64,000 nucleotides of DNA from Planctomycetes bacterium B3_Pla (GTDB taxonomy: Bacteria; Planctomycetota; Phycisphaerae; Sedimentisphaerales; Anaerobacaceae), in NCBI GenBank assembly GCA_005223045.1, contig NJBM01000006.1, forward strand, positions 124,001 to 188,000. Reading direction: 5' to 3'. Made by a program: the position numbers and the translations under genes. How positions within the stretch are numbered: position 1 is the first letter of the stretch; every line of letters starts with the position of its first letter. Shown piece by piece: positions 18,084 to 27,607 of the stretch. The notes under the pieces are model-generated. The model saw only the letters and a program-made list of their open reading frames with translations, did not search any database and had not been told where the DNA came from.

Positions 18084-18709
18084 TGGAACACGAGAAGAAA
18101 GAAAATCCAAAGACCGAAGACTCGCAAAAAGCAACGAAAGGTGAGCTTGAAGAACTTCGCCGGACTATAGAAAGTCTGCGGCAGGAAAATGGCGAGCTTC
18201 TTGGAAAGCTCCAGCGGGTCAGCGCCGACTATGCGAATTACCAGAAACGGGCGCCCAGGCAAATCGCCGACACAATCGGCTACGAAAAGGAACGGATTAT
18301 TAGAACGCTGCTGCCCGTTCTGGATAATTTCGAGCATACGCTCGGACATGCACAATCAGCCGAAGATATCGACGTGCTTGTCAAGGGCATCCGGATCGTG
18401 TATGATCAATTGTTCGACGTTTTGAAATCTCACAACGTAGAGCAGATAGAGGCCCTGGGTGAGAAATTCGATCCCGCCGTGCATCAGGCAATGACGCGAC
18501 AGACGGATCCCGGGAAGGAAGACGACACCGTGCTCGAAGAGTTTCAAAAGGGATACAAACTTAACGGCCGGGTAATCAGGCCAAGCAAGGTGATCGTCAA
18601 TAAATTAGAAGCAGAACCACAGGGAAGGCAACAAGACGAGGATTCATCGGACCAGGTGACCGAGGAACGTCAAACAGCCGATGAATGCCGGACGACCGAC
18701 GAGGAGTAA
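18083..18709 (+). CDS. grpE: nucleotide exchange factor GrpE
   Basis: 208 aa. N-terminal charged segment, a long coiled-coil helix (ELEELRRTIESLRQENGELLG), then the GrpE core: SADYANYQKR, EKERIIRTLLPVLDNFEHTL, VKGIRIVYDQLFDVLKSHNVEQIEALGEKFDPAVHQA and the beta-domain ending GYKLNGRVIRPSKVIV. It exchanges nucleotide on DnaK. The TAATG overlap with dnaJ implies translational coupling. The acidic C-terminal tail of about 30 residues is longer than usual. Confidence 0.95.
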   Translation: MEHEKKENPKTEDSQKATKGELEELRRTIESLRQENGELLGKLQRVSADYANYQKRAPRQIADTIGYEKERIIRTLLPVLDNFEHTLGHAQSAEDIDVLVKGIRIVYDQLFDVLKSHNVEQIEALGEKFDPAVHQAMTRQTDPGKEDDTVLEEFQKGYKLNGRVIRPSKVIVNKLEAEPQGRQQDEDSSDQVTEERQTADECRTTDEE

Positions 18710-18714
18710 TTGCC

Positions 18715-19041
18715 ATGCCAACTTACGACTATGTGTGTGAAAATTGTGAGCATCGGTTCGAGCAGTTCCAGAGTATAATGGCCAAGCCCACCCGCAAGTG
18801 CCCCAACTGCGGCAAACTGAAGCTGAAGCGGCTAATCGGCGCCGGCGCAGGCATAATTTTCAAAGGCTCCGGATTCTACCAGACCGACTACAGAAGCGAA
18901 AGCTACAAACAAGGCGAGAAAAGCGCCAACAAAACCCCCGACAAAGACACCGCAAAAAAGAAAGACGAAGCCAAGCCCAAAGATTCAAAGTCCAGCGAAA
19001 AACCCAAACCCGCCACAAAAGACAAAAAGAAGTCAGCGTAG
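18715..19041 (+). CDS. FmdB-type zinc-ribbon protein
   Basis: 108 aa from ATG 18715, chosen because GAGGAG at the grpE end precedes it. The first 50 residues are the FmdB/CxxC-CxxC regulatory zinc ribbon (YDYVCENCEHRFEQFQ, CPNCGKLKLKRLIG, IIFKGSGFYQTDYR). The rest is a Lys/Ser/Pro/Ala-rich low-complexity tail. The function is uncertain; it frequently follows chaperone or translation genes. It is five bases after grpE. Confidence 0.88.
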   Translation: MPTYDYVCENCEHRFEQFQSIMAKPTRKCPNCGKLKLKRLIGAGAGIIFKGSGFYQTDYRSESYKQGEKSANKTPDKDTAKKKDEAKPKDSKSSEKPKPATKDKKKSA

Positions 19042-19048
19042 AAATGAC

Positions 19049-19130
19049 AACCCGTCATTCCGAGCGGAGCGCAGCAGAGTCGAGAAATCTATTCTAATAG
19101 ACCCCTCGACCTTGCTCGGGGTGACAATAT
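19049..19130. repeat. dispersed intergenic repeat (CATTCCGAGCGGAGCGCAG type)
   Basis: Contains GTCATTCCGAGCGGAGCGCA and an outward half ending CTTGCTCGGGGTGACAAT, so the ends are inverted with respect to each other. Related fragments occur at 35304-35330, 55100-55160 and 56172-56222. It sits between convergent genes. Probably a small non-coding repeat, common in bacterial intergenic regions. Confidence 0.6.
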
Positions 19131-19193
19131 ACTACCGCCAACCTGCTTTTCCACTATCGGCCGGCAACTTCACTTGGTGGCAGGAAGTTCTCC

Positions 19194-21890
19194 TTAAGGC
19201 TTTTCACTCTCAACCTGTACACCAGCTTTCTGGCCGGTCGTCGCTCCTTTCGGTAACTGCACAGTCACGAGCATGGGCATGTTGCCATCGCCGGCCGGAC
19301 CGGTTGCCAGCAGTAGATCGTGATCGTACCGCTCAAGACGTTTGACGTCATTACGTTTGGCATTTCCCAGCGACCAACCACCCAAACGCATTGGTCTATC
19401 TACACGAACAATTATTGACAACGGTTCATCTTTAAAAGTGTAGAACAAAATCCTTCTCTCACGCCCGTCCCTGGAGTACAGGTCAAAATAACTCGGCAGC
19501 TCGTGCCGGTGGATGAGCCCGACATGCTCGTTGTCGGCAACAGGACGCCCGATCTTCACGCGAATGTTTGTCATCCCGCCGGGACGCTCTCGCCATCGCC
19601 AACGCGATTGCAGTGGGGTGCCGTCCGGCAGATAATACATGCCCTTGGCGTCGACCAACTGGCTGGATCCCCAGCCTACCTCATCTTCTGCGCAATCCTT
19701 GCGTCCTCGCGGCAGACGTTGGTAGACCCAGACAGTGACCTTTCCTTGCGAATCCACGTGATACAATTTTGGGCCCTCGGGCGAATGCATCGCCTTGCCT
19801 ATTGTCTTTCTGTCAACCTCCTTGACCTGCTCAAGCACCCGCTCGATGAGTTTACGTTCGAACGCTGTCAGCGGCGAGGCGGTGATTTGGAGATTCTCGC
19901 CGGACGACTTGACATCAGGAGCCGTTTTGGGCGCATCTGCAACGGTTTGTTGCTCCTTGACTTCCGGGGTGAGAAGTATCAGAGGAGTGGTCTTCAATCC
20001 TCGCTGAAGTGATATGTTCTCAAACGTTACCCATCGAAACGGTCTGGCTTGCAGGTGAAACATTTTGACCTTTTCAAGGGGTATACCAAACTCCGATTTA
20101 CAGAGGCCCATTTCGCTCCCTGCATTTGAATTGCTGTGCTTGACGGGCTCGTACACTTCCCCATCTTTACCTCTGGCGTAGATGCGGCAGTCATAGCCCG
20201 CATCGACAAGGTGTGTTGCGGTTATGCAGATACGTCCGTTCTTTTCAATTGCCTCGCTATAGATTATTGCACGTTGGGCAATCGAGTCACGTGCGTATGC
20301 GACGGATCGCCCGTGAGTGCCAACCGATACTGTTTTCCATGGCTCTGCGGCAATTCCGAGTCTAAGGTTGGTGCTCTCAGTCGTTTCACGGAAGGCAGCC
20401 AATATCACCTGGATCGGCCTGCGAATTCTTCTCTTTCTGTCGGAATAATCCGGTGCAAATCTTCTCCCGCGAGAATCTTCCAATGAAGATGATATTTGAA
20501 TATCCTGGACGGCATCGTCGTCGAATTTGAGTGCCAGGAGTCTCACATATTCATCCTCTTCTACCGTAACTGCGTCATCATAATCATAGTCGCGAAACTG
20601 ATGCGTATCCATAGGTGTGCCGTCCGGCCGCCACCATTGCTTGCCTGCACTCGGATGCTCACAGACTCCTGCCAACTCCACGGTAACGCCATTTGACAGA
20701 GTTGCCTCAAAGCGATTGGATTTTTGGGCATTGACTTGGATCTTTTCTTGTTTGGGCAGGTTTTTCTTCTGGGCTTTGGCCATCGGGAGGAAGACAACGG
20801 CGAGAACCATGATTAGAAGTGTGCCTAATGCTCCCACCTTTGCACTTTTTGGTATCGGTCGGTTTAACATGTGCCTGATCCTCCCATGTAACGCCTTTTT
20901 GGATTCCACTACGCCGATTAGATGCAGGCTCAAACTCGTTTTGAAAAATGCCATTTCCGCAATATCAATTAGAGTGTTGCCGTAGCTCTTAGCTTCGGTG
21001 CCGAGGGTGACGAGGACCATTTCGTCGACGGCTTGCTCACGGATTCTGCGAACCACTGCATTTACCAGCCATACAAGAGGGTTGTAGAAGTAAGCGATTT
21101 GCAGCAAAGTCTGTGCGGAATTAAACCATAAATCGCACCTTTTGATGTGGACCAGCTCGTGGATCAAGACGGCTCTCAGCTTGTCGGGCGATAGTTTCTG
21201 GGGCAGAGCCGCCGGTATTAGAATCGTCGGTTTGAAAAGCCCGCAAACGGCGGGACTCGGCGTGCCGGTTGATAGCTTCAACTGAATGTTTCGGCGGACG
21301 CCAATTTCTTGCCGGCACTGGTTCAGCATATCAACTGATTGGGTCTCGGCAGAAGTGCTTTGGGCGATTAGCCGCCTGACAAACTTGATGCGCCGAATCA
21401 GAAAAATCGAAATAACTGACACACCCGCAAGCCAGATGAGAAAGGCAACGGCCTGCCAGGTAGGGCGGGCGGCCACAGTTGAAGCAGCAGATGCAACCTG
21501 AGCGGCTGGCTCGGGAACGGTCCGGGACGGCTGGGCCGGCGGGATGTCGGCAGATGGTCCTGGATGTTCGGATGCGGCTATCGTAGCGGATTCGTGTTGC
21601 TCGGCACTTGGCAGCCGTTCCGAAACGGGTGCGGCAGACAAACGGTCTCCAACCCAATAGCCAATCCCAGTGGGCATGCTCAGTGATGGCGGCAACACCA
21701 GTTTCACAAACACCAGCATCCATATCCAGTATCTAAACGTTGCGCGCATCCGTTTTCGCATCAGAAGATCAATCACCAGCAGCAGGATAATGAGTATGCC
21801 GGACTGGACTAACATGTTGGCCGAAAAGCTGCAAAACCATCGGCCAACATCGTTCAGTCCTGCCAGGCAACTGTTCATTAGCTCATTCAT
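19194..21890 (-). CDS. M56 (BlaR1/MecR1-type) membrane metallopeptidase
   Basis: 898 aa. Transmembrane helices near residues 25-45, 52-68 and 147-165, and one after the peptidase domain (VGALGTLLIMVLAVVFLP). The zinc motif HELVH is at 244-248 in AVLIHELVHIKRCDLWFN, with the downstream REQAVDEMV helix supplying a further ligand. The C-terminal 500 residues are outside the membrane, beta-rich and unlike the penicillin-binding sensor of BlaR1, so the ligand is unknown. It overlaps the BlaI-type repressor gene by four bases. In the family, signal-induced proteolysis leads to loss of repressor; that is inferred here. Confidence 0.88.
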   Translation of the reverse strand: MNELMNSCLAGLNDVGRWFCSFSANMLVQSGILIILLLVIDLLMRKRMRATFRYWIWMLVFVKLVLPPSLSMPTGIGYWVGDRLSAAPVSERLPSAEQHESATIAASEHPGPSADIPPAQPSRTVPEPAAQVASAASTVAARPTWQAVAFLIWLAGVSVISIFLIRRIKFVRRLIAQSTSAETQSVDMLNQCRQEIGVRRNIQLKLSTGTPSPAVCGLFKPTILIPAALPQKLSPDKLRAVLIHELVHIKRCDLWFNSAQTLLQIAYFYNPLVWLVNAVVRRIREQAVDEMVLVTLGTEAKSYGNTLIDIAEMAFFKTSLSLHLIGVVESKKALHGRIRHMLNRPIPKSAKVGALGTLLIMVLAVVFLPMAKAQKKNLPKQEKIQVNAQKSNRFEATLSNGVTVELAGVCEHPSAGKQWWRPDGTPMDTHQFRDYDYDDAVTVEEDEYVRLLALKFDDDAVQDIQISSSLEDSRGRRFAPDYSDRKRRIRRPIQVILAAFRETTESTNLRLGIAAEPWKTVSVGTHGRSVAYARDSIAQRAIIYSEAIEKNGRICITATHLVDAGYDCRIYARGKDGEVYEPVKHSNSNAGSEMGLCKSEFGIPLEKVKMFHLQARPFRWVTFENISLQRGLKTTPLILLTPEVKEQQTVADAPKTAPDVKSSGENLQITASPLTAFERKLIERVLEQVKEVDRKTIGKAMHSPEGPKLYHVDSQGKVTVWVYQRLPRGRKDCAEDEVGWGSSQLVDAKGMYYLPDGTPLQSRWRWRERPGGMTNIRVKIGRPVADNEHVGLIHRHELPSYFDLYSRDGRERRILFYTFKDEPLSIIVRVDRPMRLGGWSLGNAKRNDVKRLERYDHDLLLATGPAGDGNMPMLVTVQLPKGATTGQKAGVQVESEKP

Positions 21891-22315
21891 TTTGAACCTT
21901 TCCCTTTTGCCTTCTGTTTTTCCACAAGCTCGCGCAGTTGTGAGGCTTCTGCTTTTGAAAGGCCCTCATGCTCGATCAGGAACTGCATCATTGGCGTCAG
22001 TGCCCCGTCGAAGGCGCGCTTGAGCATCTTGCGAAATTCCCCTCGTTTGGCGTCAACTTCGCTCACACAGGATTTGAAAAGCTGAAGATTGCGGATTCTC
22101 TCGATTTCCAGAAATCCCTTCTCAGCCATCCTGTCCATCGTTGTCTTGACGGTGCTGTACGCCCGATTCCTGCTGCTGGCCAGCGTCTCCTGAACAGTGC
22201 CCGCAGCGCAAGGCTCTTTTGCCCAAACAACCTTCATTATTTCCCACTCGGCTTCGGTTAGCTCCACAGCGGATTCATGGCCGAGGGGCTTTTTGGTTTT
22301 CTTCGACTTCGGCAT
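21887..22315 (-). CDS. BlaI/MecI/CopY-family transcriptional repressor
   Basis: 142 aa. Winged-helix domain with LTEAEWEIMKVVWAKEPC, TVQETLASSRNRAYSTVKTTMDRMAEKGFLEIER typical of BlaI, and a C-terminal dimerisation helix. It is expected to repress its own operon with the M56 peptidase until cleaved. The stop overlaps the peptidase start. A candidate operator lies just upstream at 22329-22368. Confidence 0.92.
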   Translation of the reverse strand: MPKSKKTKKPLGHESAVELTEAEWEIMKVVWAKEPCAAGTVQETLASSRNRAYSTVKTTMDRMAEKGFLEIERIRNLQLFKSCVSEVDAKRGEFRKMLKRAFDGALTPMMQFLIEHEGLSKAEASQLRELVEKQKAKGKGSK

Positions 22316-22328
22316 ATCTCTTACTCCT

Positions 22329-22368
22329 TATTCTATGAATGTAGAGTATATTCGACGCATGTAGAATA
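22329..22368. promoter_or_regulatory. candidate BlaI-type operator
   Basis: Two direct copies, ATGTAGAGTA (22339-22348) and ATGTAGAATA (22359-22368), are 20 bases apart. The outer TATTCTA (22329-22335) is inverted against TAGAATA (22362-22368). The spacing of about two helical turns and the position 14 bases upstream of the BlaI-like start suit autoregulation. Confidence 0.5.
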
Positions 22369-22464
22369 CGTCAAGAAAAATTTGAGGATTTTTGCAATTT
22401 CTTTTGGCAATCCCATTTCTTGCCGCAAAAAAGCGGGAATGATGTGAGAAAAAGAGGCCTGAAA

Positions 22465-23004
22465 TTACTTTATTAGCCTGGCGATTTGTCTGAATTTGGG
22501 ATGTTCGGCGGTTCGCAGCAGCTCGAACAGGGCCATCTCAACAGAACTGATGTTGGCGCCCTCGGCAGCCATCCTGCTCAGGGCAATCTGTTTGTTGTCC
22601 GGTGTTCTGGAAGAGACGGCGTCGGCAACTACGTTTACCTCGAAACCCTTGGCCAGCAAATCGAAGGCCGTTTGATAAACACAGACATGGGTCTCTATCC
22701 CGCACAGCAGAATTTGGTTCCGCGATAATTCGTTGAGCTTGCTGTTGAACTGCTCGGCGCCGCAACAGCTAAAAGCGGCTTTGTTTATCGGCTCATTGTC
22801 GGCGAGCAACTGCACTATCTCAGGGATTGTCTGTCCCAGAGCATCGGGGCACTGCTGGCACCACAGGATTGGAATTTGAAGTATCTTTGCGGCAGTGATG
22901 AGGGTTTGAATGTTCTTAAACAGTGCCTCCTTGCCGTGCATCAATTGCGCCAGCTTGCCCTGAACGTCAACTACCACCAGACAGCACTTTTCTGTATCAA
23001 GCAT
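22465..23004 (-). CDS. isochorismatase-family cysteine hydrolase
   Basis: 179 aa, the usual length for YcaC-like members. The triad is visible: Asp13 (VVVDVQGKL), Lys75 (EPINKAAFSCCG) and Cys108 in LLCGIETHVCVYQT. The loop NVVADAVSSRTPDNKQIALSR is also typical. The substrate is unknown; relatives hydrolyse amides or act on small metabolites. It lies two bases downstream of the anti-sigma gene on the same strand and may be co-transcribed with the sigma operon. Confidence 0.88.
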   Translation of the reverse strand: MLDTEKCCLVVVDVQGKLAQLMHGKEALFKNIQTLITAAKILQIPILWCQQCPDALGQTIPEIVQLLADNEPINKAAFSCCGAEQFNSKLNELSRNQILLCGIETHVCVYQTAFDLLAKGFEVNVVADAVSSRTPDNKQIALSRMAAEGANISSVEMALFELLRTAEHPKFRQIARLIK

Positions 23005-23006
23005 CC

Positions 23007-24011
23007 CTACCAGCTTACTACAATAGTCAGACGGATTGTCTCCTTGCCTTTCGCCTGGTCTGCCGGTTTCGTGGTCGGTTCTGGGCCGGTGATGAACGGC
23101 TTCGGCGCAGTCAGCAAACCACCGCTGTCACCTTCTATGGCGGACGCAAGCACCTTGCCCGGCAGAAGTTCCGTCATACTGTTGACGGCGGCAAAATCTC
23201 TCGCCACTTCGAGGCGTCTTTCGTGACTATCCTGATGGACAATTTCAGCTATTTGCCCGGTAGTAACGTGATCAACCGCCACCTGCCTGGCAAATACTTC
23301 GGTGTCAATGAACAGCGATGCCGAGTCGAGCTTGAACCATATATCATCGAGATCAGCCAACAGCAAGTCCAGGCCCTCCCTGCTGCAACTCAAATAATAA
23401 ATGCGTTTGTCCTCTCGGCGGTCAGCGCCGATCGAACCCGAAAGACCGTTTTCGTCAATTGCTCTATTGATGGTCGTGTCAACCTCAGGCAGGGCGTCCG
23501 TATTCAATTCGAGCCGCCCGCTGAATGGCAATGCCGCTACGACGCCTGGACCCGGTTTCATTGCCTCAATTCCTGCCGAGGGCTGTGTATCTTGGACAAG
23601 AACTGGCCCTTCCGTGACAGTTTCGGGAGCTATAATCGTGTAGATTACCCCGGCTAATACAGCTACCAGCCCGAGCATGGCAGCGGCCGACAAGAGCCTG
23701 CGACCCAGCAGGTGTCTCCTTCCCGCCCGCTCGTTATAAGTCGGTGCTTTATCCGGCAGTGCCGTGGGGGCCAGCGAAGTCTTTACGCCCTCCAATACAC
23801 CGGCGGGGGCCTCGGCACGGGGCAGGGAAGCAACCAACGTCTTACATTTCCGCAGTTGTTGCAGCCGCAGGGCAATTCGTGGATCGTGGGCCGTCAGTCG
23901 CTCGACCTCGGTCCGCTGCCTGGCTGAAAGCTCGCCGTCAATGAAGCTGTTGAGCAGCTCATCAGTACGCTTGGCGGCAGCGATTTTGTCCATATCCGAA
24001 TCTTCTTTCAT
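23007..24011 (-). CDS. membrane anti-sigma factor
   Basis: 334 aa. N-terminal cytoplasmic helical domain (RTDELLNSFIDGELSARQRTEVERL) of the anti-sigma type but without the zinc-binding His/Cys set. A single transmembrane segment (LLSAAAMLGLVAVLAGVIYTI, about 104-124) and a large outer domain follow. The start overlaps the ECF sigma stop (ATGA), so the two are translationally coupled. It most likely sequesters the sigma factor until an envelope signal arrives (inference from architecture). Confidence 0.75.
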   Translation of the reverse strand: MKEDSDMDKIAAAKRTDELLNSFIDGELSARQRTEVERLTAHDPRIALRLQQLRKCKTLVASLPRAEAPAGVLEGVKTSLAPTALPDKAPTYNERAGRRHLLGRRLLSAAAMLGLVAVLAGVIYTIIAPETVTEGPVLVQDTQPSAGIEAMKPGPGVVAALPFSGRLELNTDALPEVDTTINRAIDENGLSGSIGADRREDKRIYYLSCSREGLDLLLADLDDIWFKLDSASLFIDTEVFARQVAVDHVTTGQIAEIVHQDSHERRLEVARDFAAVNSMTELLPGKVLASAIEGDSGGLLTAPKPFITGPEPTTKPADQAKGKETIRLTIVVSW

Positions 24012-24649
24012 CGCGAAATGGCCTCCAAAATTTCTCTCAGCCTGCTCCTGGCCCGACTCAATCTGCTCCTGACAGTGCCCAGCTCGACATCCAACACTTC
24101 TGCAATCCGGGCATAACTCATACCTTCGATGTCCCGTAATATCACTACGGTTCTGTGTGCTTCATCCAGTCTCATCAGCGCCTGTGCGGCTATTTCGTAC
24201 AACTCGTTCTTCTGGGCTATGGCCGCCGCGTCAGGCGAGCTGTCATCGCTCAAATAGTCCTTCAACATAAGCCTTCCATGGCTGCCGTAATCTTCCTGCT
24301 CGGCATCCAGCGACCTCAGCGCCAGCCGGGCATTCCTCTTGCAGTAATTCAAGGTCAAATTGACGGCTATTCTGAACGCCCACGTATAAAAGCTGCTCCT
24401 GCCCTCGAATTTGTGCAGGTTCTGTATTATTTTGACAAACGTCTCCTGCGTCAGTTCCGCCGCATCCTCGGGATTGGCGCATATCTTCATCACGACGTTG
24501 TAGATGCGGTCCTGGTATTTGATTATGAGCCGTTCCATTGCGGCAGAGTCGCCGCCTCGGCACCGCTCGACCAGTTCGGCATCGCCCATACTGATATGTC
24601 CCTCAGAGGCCTGCCGGCTCCTGACGTCTATATTTGCTGCTTCGGTCAC
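24008..24649 (-). CDS. ECF-family RNA polymerase sigma factor
   Basis: 213 aa. Region 2 (ERLIIKYQDRIYNVVMKICAN, AAELTQETFVKIIQNLHKFEG, FYTWAFRIAVNLTLNYCKR) and region 4 (RLDEAHRTVVILRDIEGMSYARIAEVLDVELGTVRSRLSRARSRLRE) are complete. It resembles RpoE/SigW-type factors. An N-terminal extension of about 20 residues precedes the conserved part; Met21 is an alternative start. It heads a sigma/anti-sigma/hydrolase transcription unit. Confidence 0.93.
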   Translation of the reverse strand: MTEAANIDVRSRQASEGHISMGDAELVERCRGGDSAAMERLIIKYQDRIYNVVMKICANPEDAAELTQETFVKIIQNLHKFEGRSSFYTWAFRIAVNLTLNYCKRNARLALRSLDAEQEDYGSHGRLMLKDYLSDDSSPDAAAIAQKNELYEIAAQALMRLDEAHRTVVILRDIEGMSYARIAEVLDVELGTVRSRLSRARSRLREILEAISR

Positions 24650-24843
24650 AGCGTTTCTCCATAGTTAGACCAACGCAGCCCCAAAAAGTTCCTGCCGAAA
24701 GCAGGACAATTGTGGGGCCAAACCGCCGAATATAATCGCAGATCGGCACTTTTGGGTCAATCTAATTCCACCCGGAGCGTAAATTTCGTGCCGCGCCAAT
24801 ATGTCCGGGTGTCCGGGCAAGAACGCAAATCAGCACAAGTAAA

Positions 24844-24913
24844 AGGGGCCTGTACCGAATCGACCGGTACAGGCCCCTAACTAATTCAAAAATCAAAGTT
24901 CAAAATGCAAAAC
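24844..24913 (-). terminator. terminator hairpin and 3' flank of the first LamG gene (repeat copy 1)
   Basis: A perfect 14-bp stem pairs AGGGGCCTGTACCG (24844-24857) with CGGTACAGGCCCCT (24865-24878). In the minus direction it is followed by TTTTACTT. The flank 24879-24913 (AACTAATTCAAAAATCAAAG and onward) is repeated after the second LamG gene at 27895-27930. Confidence 0.75.
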
Positions 24914-25003
24914 TTTGGAATCGCCTTCGGCGAGGCTCTTCAAAACAGCCCGCGAAGCGGCTCATCAATTTTGATATTTAATCTTTGATATTTACCTTCT
25001 TCC

Positions 25004-27580
25004 CTACTGTACAAGCTTGATGTCGTCGAAGTACATCGTCCCCGCGCCACCGTCGACAGCCGGGCTGTTCCTGGTGCCGAAGCCAATGGCAATCGAATTG
25101 ACATTGGTAAGGTCCACGCCGAACGTCGCCAGGTCGATGACCCATTCGGTCCATCTTCCGTTCTGTGTTGCTGCGTCATCAGCGTGATAGACCACGGCTG
25201 TGCCGTTGAGGGCGACATACATCCGCTCGGCGGCATTAGACGAATTGCCTCTGGCCCACAGGACGAGCTTCGTAACACCTTCCTCGGTCCAATTACGCGG
25301 CCAGACCAACGTCAGCGTTGCCTCGGAGGTCTTGCCGGCATTGTCGAAGCGATATATCATCGACTGGCTGCCGCTGTTTACAATAGTCTGTTCGGCATAA
25401 GGCGGCAGGTCGTTGCCAACGAGGGCGCCGTTTGTAGTGGTCCCGAAGCCGTCGATCCACTTATCGAATATCCTGTTGCTCGCGGGAGCGGGCGGATCAA
25501 TATCATTGTAGGGCTCGAAATCGTCCACTACAAGGAAATCACCCGTATTGAGTGTCCAGACGTTGCCTACCCAAGGACTGTTGGGATTGGCGTTATTGAC
25601 TTCATCGACGCGCCAGAAGTAACTGGTATCGAAGGCAAGTGCGCCCGGATCCAGCGACTCCTCACCAAGCGCTTTGCCGCCTTTGTATTCGGGCGAGGCC
25701 TTGGTGGCGGCTGCCACGGCACCTGCATCTGTGCCGAGATAGACTTCGTGCGAACCAGCGGAATCTCCCGGCTTCCACGTGAGATTAGAAACCAGTTTCA
25801 CGCCGACAGTTCCATTGGCAGGGCTTGGACTGTGCGCGTTGACAAGGAACGACAATGCCGCCGCCGGAATAAGCTGTTTCGGCGTTGATTCACTTTCCCA
25901 GCGAAGCTGCGCCACCGCGCCGCCGCTGTTTTCGTACATCTCCATAACAACGCTGTACGTCTGCCCGGCGACAAGGTCAATCGTTCCCCTGTCCTCGGTG
26001 TCGCCGTGGTTGGTCCAGTTGTTGACAAGGCGTTTGCCGTCCACCCACAGGCGGACACCGTCATCGCTGTTGGTGTAGAACGTATAGGTCTCGGTAAATA
26101 CCGCCTCGACCTGGCCGGTCCATCTGCATGAGAAGTTGTCGGTTCCAACCGTCGTGTCCGGTCCGTCGTTGCCCCAGTTGAAGTCGATCTGAGGATCCGT
26201 TCGGGCCAGAACAAGATTTTCAAAATTCATGCCTTTGAAGTACTCTCCTTTGGCACCTCCGCCTTCTCTTGCGACCTGGAAACTCCAGACATCGCCTTTA
26301 TGCGTAGCCAGGACGTCGAACTCATCGACCCGCCAATAGTACGTTTTTTCCGGTTCGAGGGGGCCGGGAGGAGCGAAAGTCGTAAGCGCCTGTGGCAGGC
26401 CCCCTGCCGCGGCGTCGATTTCGTCAAAGCTCTCGCCGAAATAGACGGTGTGCAGCTTCGCACCGAAGCCGGGCGTCCAGCCAAGAGTAAGGCCTTCGGC
26501 TTCGATGAATTTGGACTCGTCGGCCGGGGAGGGATTGTAACCGGTTTTCGGCGGAATCGAGAAGCTCCAGACGGGGCCTTTCCACGGACTGTTCGGCTCG
26601 GCGTCATTGACCTCGTCGATTCTCCAGTAGTAGGTTGTGCCTGGAACAAGGCCGTCAGGATAGGCAAATCCGGGAAAGCCGGCAACGTAAAACGTCGAAG
26701 TTTGATTGCCGCGGAAGGTATCGCCGGCGCCCTCATTCACATCGTCAAAACTGTCCCCAAAGTACACATCATGTGAGACTGCGAAATCCCCGGCCCGCCA
26801 GCCAACGTTCGCCCACGTATCGGCGTAGAGTTCGCCGTCAGGCAGAGTGGGACCGAAGGCGAAAGGATACCCCGATCCACCACCTTCCATAGCAAACAGA
26901 ATCTCTTCCTTTGTCAGCGCCTGGTTATAAAGCCGCACGTCGTCAATGATGCCGTTCATCGGGTGATCGGTATAACCTAAACCGATATAACAAGTCTTTC
27001 CTGTGTCCGGATTTGCTGCTGTTCCTCCTCCGCCAGTTTGAAGTTGCTCGACACCATCATAATAAACCTTCCACTCTTGCTTGTCCCAAACAACTGCAAT
27101 GTGGGTCCATTGGTTGAGAGGGAAAGGACTCCAATAGGCGTAGTATATTGAATCTCTATTATGGACTGTCGTAAGGTTTGCGTCAGGCTGGAGATATATC
27201 TCAATTTGTGAGGACGTTGTTTGACTTCCCCTCTGAAAGAGACCAGGATAATCGGTTGCTACTGCAAAATAGGCCCAGGCTTCGATGGAGTATGTCTCTG
27301 AAAAATCTGATATGCTTCTGTCATTCCCGCAGTCAATGTAGCCATCGATGCCATCAAATTCCAAGGCATTGCCTATTGTCCCGGCCACCCACTTTGGATC
27401 ACCCTGGAAGGCGCCATCGTTGCCGTTACCGCTTGAATCACGTGCAATAGTCCCGGCTCCCTCATCAAGCTTCCAGTGGGCAACGAGTTTGGCAGAGGCA
27501 ATGCTTTCCATGCTCTCCGTTAGGAGTCCCCAGGACAGCACCAGAACAATAGGGGTCAGATAAATCAGATTCTTAGACAT
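25004..27580 (-). CDS. secreted LamG + PA14 + FN3-like surface protein
   Basis: 858 aa with a signal peptide. Order: LamG/concanavalin-like domain (about 30-230; LVAHWKLDEGAGTIARDSSG to GIIDDVRLYNQALTKEEI), two FN3-like units (TTYYWRIDEVND, KTYYWRVDEFD), a PA14 domain (about 455-590; GEYFKGMNFENLVL, FYTNSDDGVRLWVDG), another FN3-like unit and a C-terminal beta-sandwich of about 180 residues (DDFEPYNDIDPPAP to GTMYFDDIKLVQ). Such modules bind carbohydrate; no catalytic domain is seen. It is the tandem paralogue of the next gene, differing mainly by the PA14 insertion. AAGGAGG precedes the start region. Confidence 0.85.
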   Translation of the reverse strand: MSKNLIYLTPIVLVLSWGLLTESMESIASAKLVAHWKLDEGAGTIARDSSGNGNDGAFQGDPKWVAGTIGNALEFDGIDGYIDCGNDRSISDFSETYSIEAWAYFAVATDYPGLFQRGSQTTSSQIEIYLQPDANLTTVHNRDSIYYAYWSPFPLNQWTHIAVVWDKQEWKVYYDGVEQLQTGGGGTAANPDTGKTCYIGLGYTDHPMNGIIDDVRLYNQALTKEEILFAMEGGGSGYPFAFGPTLPDGELYADTWANVGWRAGDFAVSHDVYFGDSFDDVNEGAGDTFRGNQTSTFYVAGFPGFAYPDGLVPGTTYYWRIDEVNDAEPNSPWKGPVWSFSIPPKTGYNPSPADESKFIEAEGLTLGWTPGFGAKLHTVYFGESFDEIDAAAGGLPQALTTFAPPGPLEPEKTYYWRVDEFDVLATHKGDVWSFQVAREGGGAKGEYFKGMNFENLVLARTDPQIDFNWGNDGPDTTVGTDNFSCRWTGQVEAVFTETYTFYTNSDDGVRLWVDGKRLVNNWTNHGDTEDRGTIDLVAGQTYSVVMEMYENSGGAVAQLRWESESTPKQLIPAAALSFLVNAHSPSPANGTVGVKLVSNLTWKPGDSAGSHEVYLGTDAGAVAAATKASPEYKGGKALGEESLDPGALAFDTSYFWRVDEVNNANPNSPWVGNVWTLNTGDFLVVDDFEPYNDIDPPAPASNRIFDKWIDGFGTTTNGALVGNDLPPYAEQTIVNSGSQSMIYRFDNAGKTSEATLTLVWPRNWTEEGVTKLVLWARGNSSNAAERMYVALNGTAVVYHADDAATQNGRWTEWVIDLATFGVDLTNVNSIAIGFGTRNSPAVDGGAGTMYFDDIKLVQ

Positions 27581-27607
27581 AAGGTCCTCCTTCCTTAAAA
27601 TCAGCGG

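Noticed and set aside
23007..23657. Long plus-strand ORF opposite the anti-sigma gene
   Set aside because: It is the shadow of the minus-strand frame; its codon pattern is not protein-like.
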